Assembly: GCA_022800935.1 (NCBI GenBank)
Contig: JAAWRH010000001.1
Span: 181,457 to 245,456 of the forward strand
Direction of reading: 5' to 3'
Origin: Oscillospiraceae bacterium
GTDB lineage: Bacteria > Bacillota > Clostridia > Oscillospirales > Ruminococcaceae
Length of the DNA stretch: 64,000 nucleotides
This document shows positions 7,331 through 14,547 of this stretch, one piece after another; position 1 is the first letter of the stretch; every line of letters starts with the position of its first letter. The translations under genes were made by a program, and so were the position numbers. The notes below the pieces were generated by a model. That model saw nothing but the letters and a program-made list of their open reading frames with translations. It was not told where the DNA came from and did no database searches.

Positions 7331-9949
7331 ATGCAAAAGGTCATCCGCTCCATGTTGGCGGGCAAAACCGAAAACCACATTCTCCCCTTCTTCTGGCAAC
7401 ACGGTGAAAGCGAAGCGATTCTGCGGGAGACTGTCGCAAAAATCCACCAGGCCCACATTGGGGCGGTGTGCGTGGAATCTCGGCCCCACCCGGATTTTCT
7501 GGGGGAATCCTGGTGGCGGGATATGGACGTCATCATGGACGAGTGCAAAAAGCGGGATATGGATGTGTGGCTGCTGGACGACGCGAAATTCCCCACCGGC
7601 TATGCCGCCGGGCGGGTGGTGCGGGACTTCCCGGAGCACCGCAAGTGGTTCCTCAAGGAAACCCACATTGATGTGATAGGCCCTACATACGGGACCTCCT
7701 TCCTGCTGAAGCTTCCGGAGGGGGATATCCTCTACCGCGTTCTGGCCAGCCGGAGAACTAGGGAACAGGACCACGTCTCCGGCGATTTTATCGACCTGAC
7801 CGGCAACATCTCCGATGAACAGATTTACTGGGAGGTTCCGGAGGGCTACTGGCGCATCTTCTATCTGACCCTGTCCAGAGTCAGCGGCCATTCCGCCCGC
7901 CTGGACGAGTACCTGAACCCCCTCACCGCCGAGGGAACACAGGTTTTGATTGACACGGTTTATGAAGCACATTACCAGCACTATGGAAGCGAATTCGGCA
8001 AAACCTTCAAGGGCTTTTTCTCCGACGAGCCCCAGATGGGCAACGCCTACGGCTACCACGCCTCCATCGGACGGGTGCCCTATATGTCCATGCCCTGGTG
8101 CGGCGAGCTGGAGGCCATGCTGAAAGAATCCCTTGGGGAGGAAATGGCCTCCCTTCTGCCGGGATTATGGTATGAGACAGGGGAAAATACCTGGAAGGTC
8201 CGCTACGCCTATATGGACGCCATGACCCGCCTGTACGATAAAAATTTCTGTACCCGTATCGGGGACTGGTGCCGGGCCCACGGGGTGGAGTACATCGGCC
8301 ATGTCATTGAGGAAAACAACTGCCACGGCCGTTTGGGCAACGGGACAGGCCATTATTTCCGCTCCCTGTGGGGACAGGATATGTCCGGCATCGACGTAGT
8401 GCTCCACGAGATCATTCCCGGCATCAAGGGAAGCTCCCACGCCTGGACCTCCCGCGACTTTGAGGCTGACGACGAATTCTTCTACTACGGCCTTGCCAAG
8501 CTCTGCTCCTCCCTGGCCCACATCGACCCCAAAAAGAAGGGCCGCGCCATGTGCGAGATATTCGGCGCATATGGCTGGGTGGAGGGGCTGCGACAGATGA
8601 AATGGCTCACCGACTTTATGCTGGTGCGGGGAATCAACTGCTATGTCCCCCATGCCTTTACCCCCAAGGAGTTCCCGGACCCTGACTGCCCGCCCCACTT
8701 CTACGCGCGGGGCAAAAATCCCCAGTATCGGGACTTCTTCCGCCTGATGGACTACATGAACCGGGTTTCCTCTCTGATCAGCGGCGGGACTCATATCGCC
8801 TCCGCAGCGGTGCTCTACCACGCCGAGGGGGAATGGGCGGGGGAAAACTATATGAAGTCCCAGACGCCGGTCCGGGTGCTGGCGGAGGACCAGATCGACT
8901 GCGATATCCTTCCCATTGATGTTATCCTGCAAAGCACCGGGCTGATTGACGGAATGCTTTCGGTCAACGGCGAAAGCTACAGCGCGCTGATCCTCCCCTA
9001 TGCGGAGGCTGTCCCCCTATCCCTGGTGAACGCTTTGAAAAAGCTGACCGAACAGGGGCTTCCCGTCTGGTTTGTCAATGAGTTTCCCAGGCGGCTGACG
9101 GACAAGTCCGCCAACGGCTCCGAAAGGATGGCGGAGCTGCTCTCCGGGTGCGAGGCAGTCCCCCTGGGGCAGCTTGCGGAAAAGCTGCGTGCCCTGGGAA
9201 TCTTTGACCTGACCGTCTCCCCCTCTGTCCCCGACCTGCGTATCTACCACTACCGCCAGGGGGAAAGCGACCACTACCTGCTGTTTAACGAATCGGTTGT
9301 TCAAAGCCAAGAGACAGTGTTAAAGCTCTGTGACAGCCGCGTTCCCCTGCGGTACGATGCTTACGAAAACCGTCTGTACTCCCTCCCCTTTACCCATAAT
9401 GAAGCCTGCCTGCGGATTCCCGCCGCCCTTGCGCCCTATGAGGCCATGATCATCACCCTGGACGGGGAAAACGAAGCCCTTTCCGCCAATCTCCCCGCCT
9501 GGCGGGAGGCTTTACCGGAATTCCACCCCCTCCATGGGCCGTGGGCCCTCTCCACCGCCACTGCGGAGGAATACCCCCGCTTTACCCCATACCGTTCCCT
9601 AGAGGAGCTGAAAAACCTCAACGCACCGGGGATGCTCCCCCGCTTCTCCGGAACCATTCGCTATGAAACCACCTTTAACGGGGATGATTTCTCCGGGGAT
9701 GGTGCGCTGCAGCTGGATTTGGGGACGGTGGGTGAAACCGCCCAAGTTTGGTTAAACGGGGAAGACATGGGGACCTGTATCAGCTTCCCCTACCGGGTTT
9801 CTGTAGACGGAAAGATTCATAAGGAGGAAAACAAACTGGTGATTGAGGTCACCAACACCCTGGTATACGATCAGCACGACCGACTTTCGGTATTCCAGCC
9901 GGTTCCGGCCAGCGGGCTGATAGGGCCGGTGGGGGTTCGGAGAGAATAA
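7331..9949 (+). CDS. Putative glycoside hydrolase (GH106-like), C-terminal jelly roll
   Basis: An 872-residue cytoplasmic protein without signal peptide. The N-terminal third has the layout of GH106-like enzymes: a P-F-F-W start, a long stretch on H-I-G-A-V-C-V-E-S-R-P-H-P, a W-W-R-D segment and D-D-A-K-F-P-T-G-Y-A-A-G. The last ~170 residues form a galactose-binding-like jelly roll (L-D-L-G-T-V-G-E-T-A-Q-V-W-L-N-G). Such proteins cleave rhamnosides or related glycosides. A single-gene transcript behind a strong promoter is likely. The lack of a secretion signal implies action on imported oligosaccharides. The family call rests on pattern recognition; the exact CAZy class and substrate are uncertain. 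Confidence 0.6.
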   Translation: MQKVIRSMLAGKTENHILPFFWQHGESEAILRETVAKIHQAHIGAVCVESRPHPDFLGESWWRDMDVIMDECKKRDMDVWLLDDAKFPTGYAAGRVVRDFPEHRKWFLKETHIDVIGPTYGTSFLLKLPEGDILYRVLASRRTREQDHVSGDFIDLTGNISDEQIYWEVPEGYWRIFYLTLSRVSGHSARLDEYLNPLTAEGTQVLIDTVYEAHYQHYGSEFGKTFKGFFSDEPQMGNAYGYHASIGRVPYMSMPWCGELEAMLKESLGEEMASLLPGLWYETGENTWKVRYAYMDAMTRLYDKNFCTRIGDWCRAHGVEYIGHVIEENNCHGRLGNGTGHYFRSLWGQDMSGIDVVLHEIIPGIKGSSHAWTSRDFEADDEFFYYGLAKLCSSLAHIDPKKKGRAMCEIFGAYGWVEGLRQMKWLTDFMLVRGINCYVPHAFTPKEFPDPDCPPHFYARGKNPQYRDFFRLMDYMNRVSSLISGGTHIASAAVLYHAEGEWAGENYMKSQTPVRVLAEDQIDCDILPIDVILQSTGLIDGMLSVNGESYSALILPYAEAVPLSLVNALKKLTEQGLPVWFVNEFPRRLTDKSANGSERMAELLSGCEAVPLGQLAEKLRALGIFDLTVSPSVPDLRIYHYRQGESDHYLLFNESVVQSQETVLKLCDSRVPLRYDAYENRLYSLPFTHNEACLRIPAALAPYEAMIITLDGENEALSANLPAWREALPEFHPLHGPWALSTATAEEYPRFTPYRSLEELKNLNAPGMLPRFSGTIRYETTFNGDDFSGDGALQLDLGTVGETAQVWLNGEDMGTCISFPYRVSVDGKIHKEENKLVIEVTNTLVYDQHDRLSVFQPVPASGLIGPVGVRRE

Positions 9950-9966
9950 AGTTCCATAAAATGTCA

Positions 9967-9995
9967 TTGCTTTTTAATGGCTAATATAATATAAT
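9967..9995 (+). promoter_or_regulatory. Promoter of the relB/yafQ-type operon
   Basis: TTGCTT (9967-9972) and TATAAT (9990-9995) are separated by 17 bases. The -10 lies inside the inverted repeat listed next. Confidence 0.72.
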
Positions 9996-10004
9996 TGTAT
10001 TATA
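9985..10004 (+). promoter_or_regulatory. Probable autoregulatory operator of the toxin-antitoxin operon
   Basis: TATAATA (9985-9991), a 6-base centre and TATTATA (9998-10004) form a perfect 7-bp inverted repeat covering the -10. RelB/DinJ antitoxins typically repress their own promoter through such sites. Confidence 0.5.
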
Positions 10005-10023
10005 AATTAAATGGAGGTGCATT

Positions 10024-10287
10024 ATGGCTACTTTACAAATTCGTATCGACGATTCTTTGAAAAGCCAAGCTGATTTGTTATTTTCCAGTCTTGGACTTGA
10101 TACCTCAACCGCAGTACGTATTTTTTTAAATGCTGCTGTGGAAAATGACGGGATACCCTTTTCAGTGCAGCATCAAACAATCCCTGCCTCCCTTCAGCAA
10201 GCTATCTATGACACCATATACCAGCAAAATCTTCACGGACCTTTTGATACTGCGGAGGAAGCTATTGCCTCTATGTTAGAGGATTAG
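10024..10287 (+). CDS. RelB/DinJ family antitoxin
   Basis: An 87-residue antitoxin. The N-terminal ~45 residues match the RelB/DinJ ribbon-helix-helix fold (start A-T-L-Q-I-R-I-D-D-S-L-K, then L-G-L-D-T-S-T-A-V-R-I-F-L), which dimerises and binds operator DNA; the rest would wrap and neutralise the toxin. GGAGGT sits 6 bases before the ATG. The toxin gene starts 3 bases after its stop. The pair is distinctly AT-rich and codon use differs from both flanks, a sign of recent acquisition. Confidence 0.88.
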   Translation: MATLQIRIDDSLKSQADLLFSSLGLDTSTAVRIFLNAAVENDGIPFSVQHQTIPASLQQAIYDTIYQQNLHGPFDTAEEAIASMLED

Positions 10288-10290
10288 GCC

Positions 10291-10569
10291 ATGTATAAAA
10301 TTTCATATACCAATCAAATGAAAAAGGATATAAAATTAATGAAAAAGCGCGGTAAGAATTTACAAAAGCTTTCAAACGTTCTTACCATGCTATCAACAGG
10401 CAAACCTCTTCCTTTTCAATTTAAAGATCATCAATTGTCAGGCAAATTTTGTAATCTTAGAGAATGTCATATTGAACCAGATTGGTTGTTACTCTATAGA
10501 ATTTCTAATGAAACGTTAATCCTTTCTGCCACTGCAACAGGCAGTTATTCTGATATATTTGGATGGTAG
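10291..10569 (+). CDS. YafQ/RelE-type mRNA interferase toxin
   Basis: A 92-residue toxin of the RelE/ParE superfamily, YafQ branch. The family pattern is visible: K-D-H-Q-L-S-G, E-C-H-I-E-P-D-W-L-L-L-Y-R-I, and the C-terminal T-G-S-Y-S-D-I-F-G-W. The histidines and the C-terminal aromatic region correspond to the YafQ ribonuclease site, so the protein should cut ribosome-bound mRNA. It follows its antitoxin by 3 bases and is AT-rich like it. Full length and apparently intact. Confidence 0.88.
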   Translation: MYKISYTNQMKKDIKLMKKRGKNLQKLSNVLTMLSTGKPLPFQFKDHQLSGKFCNLRECHIEPDWLLLYRISNETLILSATATGSYSDIFGW

Positions 10570-10570
10570 T

Positions 10571-10720
10571 TTTTAAAAAGGGAGGCACACAACATCGTAA
10601 TGCTGTGCGTCTCCCTTAACGGCTGATTTTATCGTTGTCCGCCAACCGCAGGTTCCTACGCCCTGCATCTGTTCGGATTTTAGGTGTCAGCCCCACCAGC
10701 GGAATGTCGTCCGCTGTCCC
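10571..10720 (-). ncRNA. Candidate free-standing structured small RNA (~150 nt)
   Basis: The minus strand carries its own promoter (10756-10728) and intrinsic terminator, with no ORF between them. In transcript order the folding signals are: hairpin 1, CAGCGGA/TCCGCTG (10716-10710 with 10703-10697); a GGTG/CACC helix whose loop GGCTGA (10692-10687) is complementary to TCAGCC (10626-10621), a possible pseudoknot; an inner stem with TCCG/CGGA, AAC/GTT and GCAGG/CCTGC (10666-10662 with 10652-10648); and a final terminator hairpin. No gene lies downstream on this strand, so it is not an mRNA leader. I do not recognise the class. Confidence 0.6.
10575..10617 (-). terminator. Terminator hairpin of the small RNA, shared with the toxin gene end
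   Basis: AAGGGAG (10617-10611) pairs with CTCCCTT (10584-10578), extended by an imperfect CACA/TGTG stem, and is followed on the minus strand by TTTTT. It lies 6 bases past the toxin stop, so it may also stop plus-strand transcripts, but without a U-run there. Confidence 0.7.
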
Positions 10721-10727
10721 TGTATAT

Positions 10728-10756
10728 ATAATACCTGAATTTTAAATAAATATCAA
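10728..10756 (-). promoter_or_regulatory. Sigma-A promoter of the small RNA
   Basis: On the minus strand TTGATA (10756-10751) and TATTAT (10733-10728) are separated by 17 bases. The expected start point is at 10721-10720, the first base of the structured region. Confidence 0.7.
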
Positions 10757-10817
10757 CCATAGCCAAAAATTTTTTCTGAAAAAAGGAGTCTATATCGTGC
10801 AAACCACATCCACCTCC

Positions 10818-11090
10818 CTATCTCTCCCGCACAGCAAACCTCACCTTCTCCCAAAGCCCGCTGGAAACCGCCCGGCGGTAAAAGGTCTGTACCGTAAAAT
10901 ACGGAGGGAAATCATGGGGCAGCGCCTTCCACCCGCACCGGTTGTTCTCCCGGTACAGCGCGGCATCAATCAGCGCCCTCTTATGGTAGAGGCTGTTGGG
11001 GCCCTGGGGGAAAAATACCTCCAACCGCGCCCACTGGGCGTCGGTCAGGTCGGTGGGATAGCCGGTGGCCTTGAATTCTATCCTTTCCAT
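10818..11090 (-). CDS. IS5-type transposase N-terminal domain (DUF4096), stand-alone fragment
   Basis: A 90-residue protein matching the N-terminal DUF4096 segment of IS5/IS1182-like transposases: Y-P-T-D-L-T-D-A-Q-W near the start, a central R-A-L-I-D-A-A-L-Y-R, and F-Y-R-R near the end. The catalytic DDE part is absent. It begins 4 bases after the MFS gene's stop with its own purine-rich ribosome site, and no terminal inverted repeats are visible, so it looks like a remnant retained within the operon. A functional role is unproven. Confidence 0.55.
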   Translation of the reverse strand: MERIEFKATGYPTDLTDAQWARLEVFFPQGPNSLYHKRALIDAALYRENNRCGWKALPHDFPPYFTVQTFYRRAVSSGLWEKVRFAVRER

Positions 11091-11094
11091 CCCT

Positions 11095-12402
11095 CTATTT
11101 CTCCGCCCCGCCTTTTACAGCGGAGGCCCTCAGCTCATCCATCCCCTTGCTGCGGTAGCAGATAATGCTGAACAGCGCCCCGCAGATACTGGTACACAGG
11201 AACATCACCGCCATGCCGCTGCCGCTTCCATACCCCACCAGCCGGTGGAGCAGCCCCGCAAAGGCGGAGCCGGAAGCCATAAAGGGTTCAAAAACGGAGT
11301 CCGCCAAAAAGCCGCCCAGAAGAATGCCCAAGGGGATAGAGCTGTACTGCAAGGCATTGCGGACAGCAAAAACCCTTCCCTGCATCTCGGAGGGGATGTT
11401 TTGATACAGGATCACATTTTGTCCCGCGTTGATAAACGGAATGGGCACGCTTGCGGCGACAGCGGCCAGAGCCCAGACAAAGGTGTTCTGCCCCAGGGCC
11501 ATCAGCATGTCCCCCATCAGGAAGGAAAAGGCCGTGGAAAAATAGATCAGCTTGACGTTGTCCTTGGGCATTTTGCCGGTGGAAACCAGCAGTCCGCCCA
11601 CAACACCGCCCACGCCCAGCACCGCGTTGACCACCCCTACTGCGGCGGTTCCGCCGCTTCTGGCAATCAGCATGGGGGAGAGAATGTTCTCATAGGTAAG
11701 GCGGGAAAGAAAGTTGATGACCCACATGGTCAGGGCAATGGTCCACAGTCCCCGGTGGGCGCGGAGAAAACGGAACCCGTCGGCACAGCCCTGCAAGGGG
11801 GATATCCGCTTTTTCCGGGCCCCTTCTTCCTCCGGCACATGGATGAACAGAAGAAGCACCAGAAACGCGAACAGAAAGCTGCAGAGGTCCGCCAATATGA
11901 CGGCATTCAGCCCCCCAAAGGCGTACACCGCCGAGGCGATGGCCGGGGAAAAGATGGTGATCAGGTTGCTGGAAAAGGAGCTCATGCCGCTGACCTGGCC
12001 CAGGCGCTCCCTGGGTACCATCCTGCCGATGGCAACGGTCATGGCCGGGCCCTGAATGGAGTTCATAAACCCTATCACAAGGTTTACCGCGTAAATCTGC
12101 CAGATGTCCAAAATCCCCGCCGCGCCGCAGAGAAAGATGGCCAGGGAACCGGCGGCGGCAACGGCGTCGGAAACCAGCATAATGGATTTCTTTTTGTGGG
12201 AATCCACAAACGCCCCGGCAAACAAGCTCACCAGAATGTAGGGCAGATACCGGCAGAAGGACATCAGGGAAACCGACATGGCGGAACCGGTCTTCTCGTA
12301 GGCCCACAGAATCAGGGCAAAGCTGGTCATAGAGCTGCCCAGCTGGGACACCGACTGGCTCAGCCAGAAGACGACATATCTTTTAAAGCTTGGTTGTTTC
12401 AT
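11095..12402 (-). CDS. MFS efflux transporter, macrolide-efflux (Mef) type
   Basis: A 435-residue major facilitator with 12 hydrophobic segments, of the H+ antiporter drug-efflux type related to Mef proteins. The loop 2-3 motif appears as G-A-F-V-D-S-H-K-K-K-S and the N-terminus F-K-R-Y-V-V-F-W-L-S-Q-S-V-S is typical. It should export a hydrophobic antibiotic or metabolite. The 270-base leader carries a small ORF and alternative hairpins that would mask its ribosome site (AAAGGGAG, 12418-12411), so expression is probably induced by ribosome stalling. A transposase fragment follows in the operon. Confidence 0.85.
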   Translation of the reverse strand: MKQPSFKRYVVFWLSQSVSQLGSSMTSFALILWAYEKTGSAMSVSLMSFCRYLPYILVSLFAGAFVDSHKKKSIMLVSDAVAAAGSLAIFLCGAAGILDIWQIYAVNLVIGFMNSIQGPAMTVAIGRMVPRERLGQVSGMSSFSSNLITIFSPAIASAVYAFGGLNAVILADLCSFLFAFLVLLLFIHVPEEEGARKKRISPLQGCADGFRFLRAHRGLWTIALTMWVINFLSRLTYENILSPMLIARSGGTAAVGVVNAVLGVGGVVGGLLVSTGKMPKDNVKLIYFSTAFSFLMGDMLMALGQNTFVWALAAVAASVPIPFINAGQNVILYQNIPSEMQGRVFAVRNALQYSSIPLGILLGGFLADSVFEPFMASGSAFAGLLHRLVGYGSGSGMAVMFLCTSICGALFSIICYRSKGMDELRASAVKGGAEK

Positions 12403-12412
12403 TGAATTTTCT

Positions 12413-12445
12413 CCCTTTTATAGATTTTTTGAAGCTCTATAAGGG
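12413..12445 (-). promoter_or_regulatory. Hairpin sequestering the MFS ribosome-binding site
   Basis: CCCTTATAGA (12445-12436) pairs with TCTATAAAAGGG (12424-12413, two-base bulge), burying the Shine-Dalgarno sequence of the MFS gene. Nearby, CGGACGAAT (12541-12533) inside the leader hairpin is exactly complementary to ATTCGTCCG (12468-12460), offering an alternative fold. Confidence 0.55.
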
Positions 12446-12519
12446 TACAAAATCCAATGCGGACGAATGGAGAAAACGCGCGTGCTTGCTTTTACCGGCG
12501 TTTTCCGAATTGCCGAAAA

Positions 12520-12564
12520 CCCTCTGTACAGGATTCGTCCGGTCACTGGACCTTGTACAGAGGG
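12520..12564 (-). promoter_or_regulatory. Leader hairpin overlapping the end of the leader ORF
   Basis: CCCTCTGTACA (12564-12554), which lies within the last codons of the leader peptide, pairs perfectly over 11 bp with TGTACAGAGGG (12530-12520). A ribosome paused near the end of the leader ORF would disrupt this helix and free CGGACGAAT for the downstream pairing. Confidence 0.6.
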
Positions 12565-12605
12565 AAGACGCCTTCGTTGATCATCAGGACTCCGTATAGC
12601 TTCAT
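12543..12605 (-). CDS. 20-residue leader peptide for the MFS efflux gene
   Basis: A short ORF beginning M-K-L-Y-G-V-L-M-I-N and ending F-P-L-Y-K-V-Q, with a very strong GGAGGTGAGG ribosome site 5-9 bases before its ATG. It lies between a consensus promoter and the efflux gene and overlaps the first leader hairpin. Leader peptides of this sort sense ribosome-targeting antibiotics by stalling (as for erm, mef and msr genes). The peptide sequence is not one I recognise. Confidence 0.65.
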   Translation of the reverse strand: MKLYGVLMINEGVFPLYKVQ

Positions 12606-12668
12606 GGGAACCTCACCTCCCCGGAGAATGATTGGTCCGCCGCGGAGCATCGCCGAACCTGTCTTTTA

Positions 12669-12697
12669 GTATAATCAAATTGCGCCGTTGTGTCAAG
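12669..12697 (-). promoter_or_regulatory. Sigma-A promoter of the MFS operon
   Basis: On the minus strand TTGACA (12697-12692) and TATACT (12674-12669) are separated by 17 bases; transcription would start near 12662, about 260 bases before the MFS start codon. Confidence 0.82.
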
Positions 12698-12765
12698 CAA
12701 TCCCCCATTGTGCAAAAACGGTGAAAGCACCGCTTTGACATATAAACATTTAAGGAGGTCACATT

Positions 12766-13827
12766 ATGCAATACTATACCACCCTGGATTACTTCTCCCG
12801 CCTTTACGACAAGGTAGGCCGCCAGCACGGCGCCGACCTGTCCAGCAAAGAAGCCTATGAGGCTTGGAAGCTGGACATCAACCGCCGCCTGCGGGATACC
12901 GTCGGCCTGGACCTGTGCGAACCCGCCCCCGCCAACCCCAGATTATTGGACATAAAGGAATTTGAAACCTTCACCCGCGAGCACTGGCTCATCCAGACCG
13001 AGCCCCTGGTGGAGATGCCCTTCTTCCTCCTCAAGCCAAAAAAACCCCACAACGGCGGCCTTATCCTCAACCCCCACGGCCACGGCGGCGGCAAGGAAAA
13101 CAATGTCGCCGACCCGGAAAATCCCTGGGTGCAGGAGATGCAAAAAAAATTCGGGGAAAAGCCCTCCTTTGCCCAGGAGCTGGCGGAGGCCGGGTATTAT
13201 GTCGCCTGTCCCGATGCCAGGGGCACGGGAGAACGCCGGGAGAAATGGGAGCAGGGGGAGGAGCCGGAAAACTGGCGCTCCAACTCCCACCGGGAGATCA
13301 ACCAGATGGCCGTGGGCTTCGGGATGTCCATGATCGGCATGATGGTCTGGGACCTGATGCGGCTGCTGGACTATCTGCTGGAGACCTACCCGGAGATCAA
13401 CCCTGACAGCGTAGGCTGCGCGGGGATGTCCGGCGGCGGGCAGCAGACAGTCTACTTTTCCGCCATGGACGACCGGGTGAAATGCGCCGTGACCAGCGGA
13501 TACTTCTATGGATTTAAGGAATCCCTGGTTCGCCTGCCCGGAAACTGCTCCTGCAACTTTGCCCCCAACCTGTGGACGCTGCTGGACATGGGCGACCTGG
13601 GGGCTATGATTGCCCCCCGTCCCCTCTTTGTGGAGAGTGGGCGGCAGGACCACCTGGAGGGAGAGCCGGGGCTGGGCAACGTCTATCCCCAGGTGGAAAT
13701 CGCCAGAGGGGCTTACAGCCTGCTGGGCGTGCCGGAACGAATCGTCCACTCGGTCCACGAGGGGGGCCATCAGTGGGTCGGAAAGGGCGTTATCCCCTTC
13801 TTTGACCAATATCTGCTGCAAAAATAA
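12766..13827 (+). CDS. Alpha/beta hydrolase, dienelactone hydrolase/acetyl-xylan esterase-like
   Basis: A 353-residue cytoplasmic serine hydrolase. The nucleophile elbow is G-M-S-G-G-G-Q (about residue 222), the acid is likely the Asp of S-G-R-Q-D-H-L, and the base is the His of E-G-G-H-Q-W, in normal order. H-G-H-G-G-G near residue 105 would form the oxyanion hole. Related enzymes are esterases or peptidases acting on acylated sugars and small esters. AAGGAGGT lies 8 bases before the ATG. It is transcribed divergently from the MFS operon and appears monocistronic. The substrate is unknown. Confidence 0.8.
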   Translation: MQYYTTLDYFSRLYDKVGRQHGADLSSKEAYEAWKLDINRRLRDTVGLDLCEPAPANPRLLDIKEFETFTREHWLIQTEPLVEMPFFLLKPKKPHNGGLILNPHGHGGGKENNVADPENPWVQEMQKKFGEKPSFAQELAEAGYYVACPDARGTGERREKWEQGEEPENWRSNSHREINQMAVGFGMSMIGMMVWDLMRLLDYLLETYPEINPDSVGCAGMSGGGQQTVYFSAMDDRVKCAVTSGYFYGFKESLVRLPGNCSCNFAPNLWTLLDMGDLGAMIAPRPLFVESGRQDHLEGEPGLGNVYPQVEIARGAYSLLGVPERIVHSVHEGGHQWVGKGVIPFFDQYLLQK

Positions 13828-13856
13828 TCATTTTCGCCTCTTTTTTCGGTATTTCG

Positions 13857-13886
13857 TTGACAGACGCCTCCCCGGGCTGGTATACT
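13857..13886 (+). promoter_or_regulatory. Sigma-A promoter for the DUF1508 gene
   Basis: TTGACA (13857-13862) and TATACT (13881-13886) are separated by 18 bases, about 60 bases before the start codon at 13947. Confidence 0.78.
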
Positions 13887-13946
13887 GGTTTTATGTGATA
13901 CAGTATCAAGAGGGCACCGCTGAAAAAGTCAAGGAGGTTATTTGTC

Positions 13947-14324
13947 ATGGGAAAGTTTGTCATCAAAACGGTCAAGAGCGGCATTAAGTTTGATTTAAAG
14001 GCGGGCAACGGAGAGACCATCGCCACTTCTGAGGTCTATACCTCCGAGAGGGCCTGCCGCAGCGGCATTGAAAGCGTACAGAAAAACGCCGAAATCGCCA
14101 AGCTGGAGGACCAGACGGTCAAGGACTTTGAAACCGTCACCAACCCCAAGTTTGAGGTCTACACCGACAAAGCCGGGGAATTCCGCTTCCGTCTGAAGGC
14201 CCGCAACGGGGAGATTATCGCCGTCTCAGAGGGGTACAAGGCCAAGGCCTCCTGCATGAACGGCATTGAAAGCGTCCGCAAAAACGCCCCCGAAGCCCCT
14301 GTTGTCATGGAGGGGGAAAAGTGA
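13947..14324 (+). CDS. DUF1508 (YegP-like) tandem-repeat protein
   Basis: A 125-residue protein made of two DUF1508 repeats (about residues 1-50 and 67-115). Both share the pattern F-x-L-K-A-x-N-G-E-x-I-A-x-S-E-x-Y, then a G-I-E-S-V-x-K-N-A end, as in E. coli YegP, for which a role is poorly defined. AAGGAGG precedes the ATG and a consensus promoter lies upstream, so it is probably expressed alone. Repeat duplication is direct from sequence; function is unknown. Confidence 0.85.
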   Translation: MGKFVIKTVKSGIKFDLKAGNGETIATSEVYTSERACRSGIESVQKNAEIAKLEDQTVKDFETVTNPKFEVYTDKAGEFRFRLKARNGEIIAVSEGYKAKASCMNGIESVRKNAPEAPVVMEGEK

Positions 14325-14389
14325 TTTTCCTGTTCCTTTGGGCAGACGGCGCGACAGTCCGAGGTCAGTAAAGCAAATACGCCAATGAA

Positions 14390-14437
14390 GGCGCGGGCGG
14401 GAAGCTGCTGGTGCGGCGCTCCTCCCGCGCCTCTTTT
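14390..14437 (+). terminator. Probable terminator of the DUF1508 gene
   Basis: GGCGCGGG (14390-14397) pairs with CCCGCGCC (14424-14431) and is followed by TCTTTT. A second small hairpin, CTCTTTT/AAAAGAG, overlaps this tract, so the structure may be bidirectional or attenuating. Confidence 0.45.
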
Positions 14438-14547
14438 GGGCAAAAGAGACAGCCCCAAAAAGCCCCGTTCGATTCCATCCTCCGATGTTTTACATAGACA
14501 GCTCTCCCGGCATGATTCATGATTTAGAAAGAAAGGATGAAATCCCT

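Noticed and set aside
12390..12669. Two short plus-strand frames in the MFS leader
   Set aside because: They have no ribosome site and run antisense to the well-supported leader peptide and hairpins.
14325..14547. T-box or other amino-acid riboswitch ahead of the amidase-pheA run
   Set aside because: The T-box sequence (TGGNACCGCG) is absent; only simple hairpins are seen.
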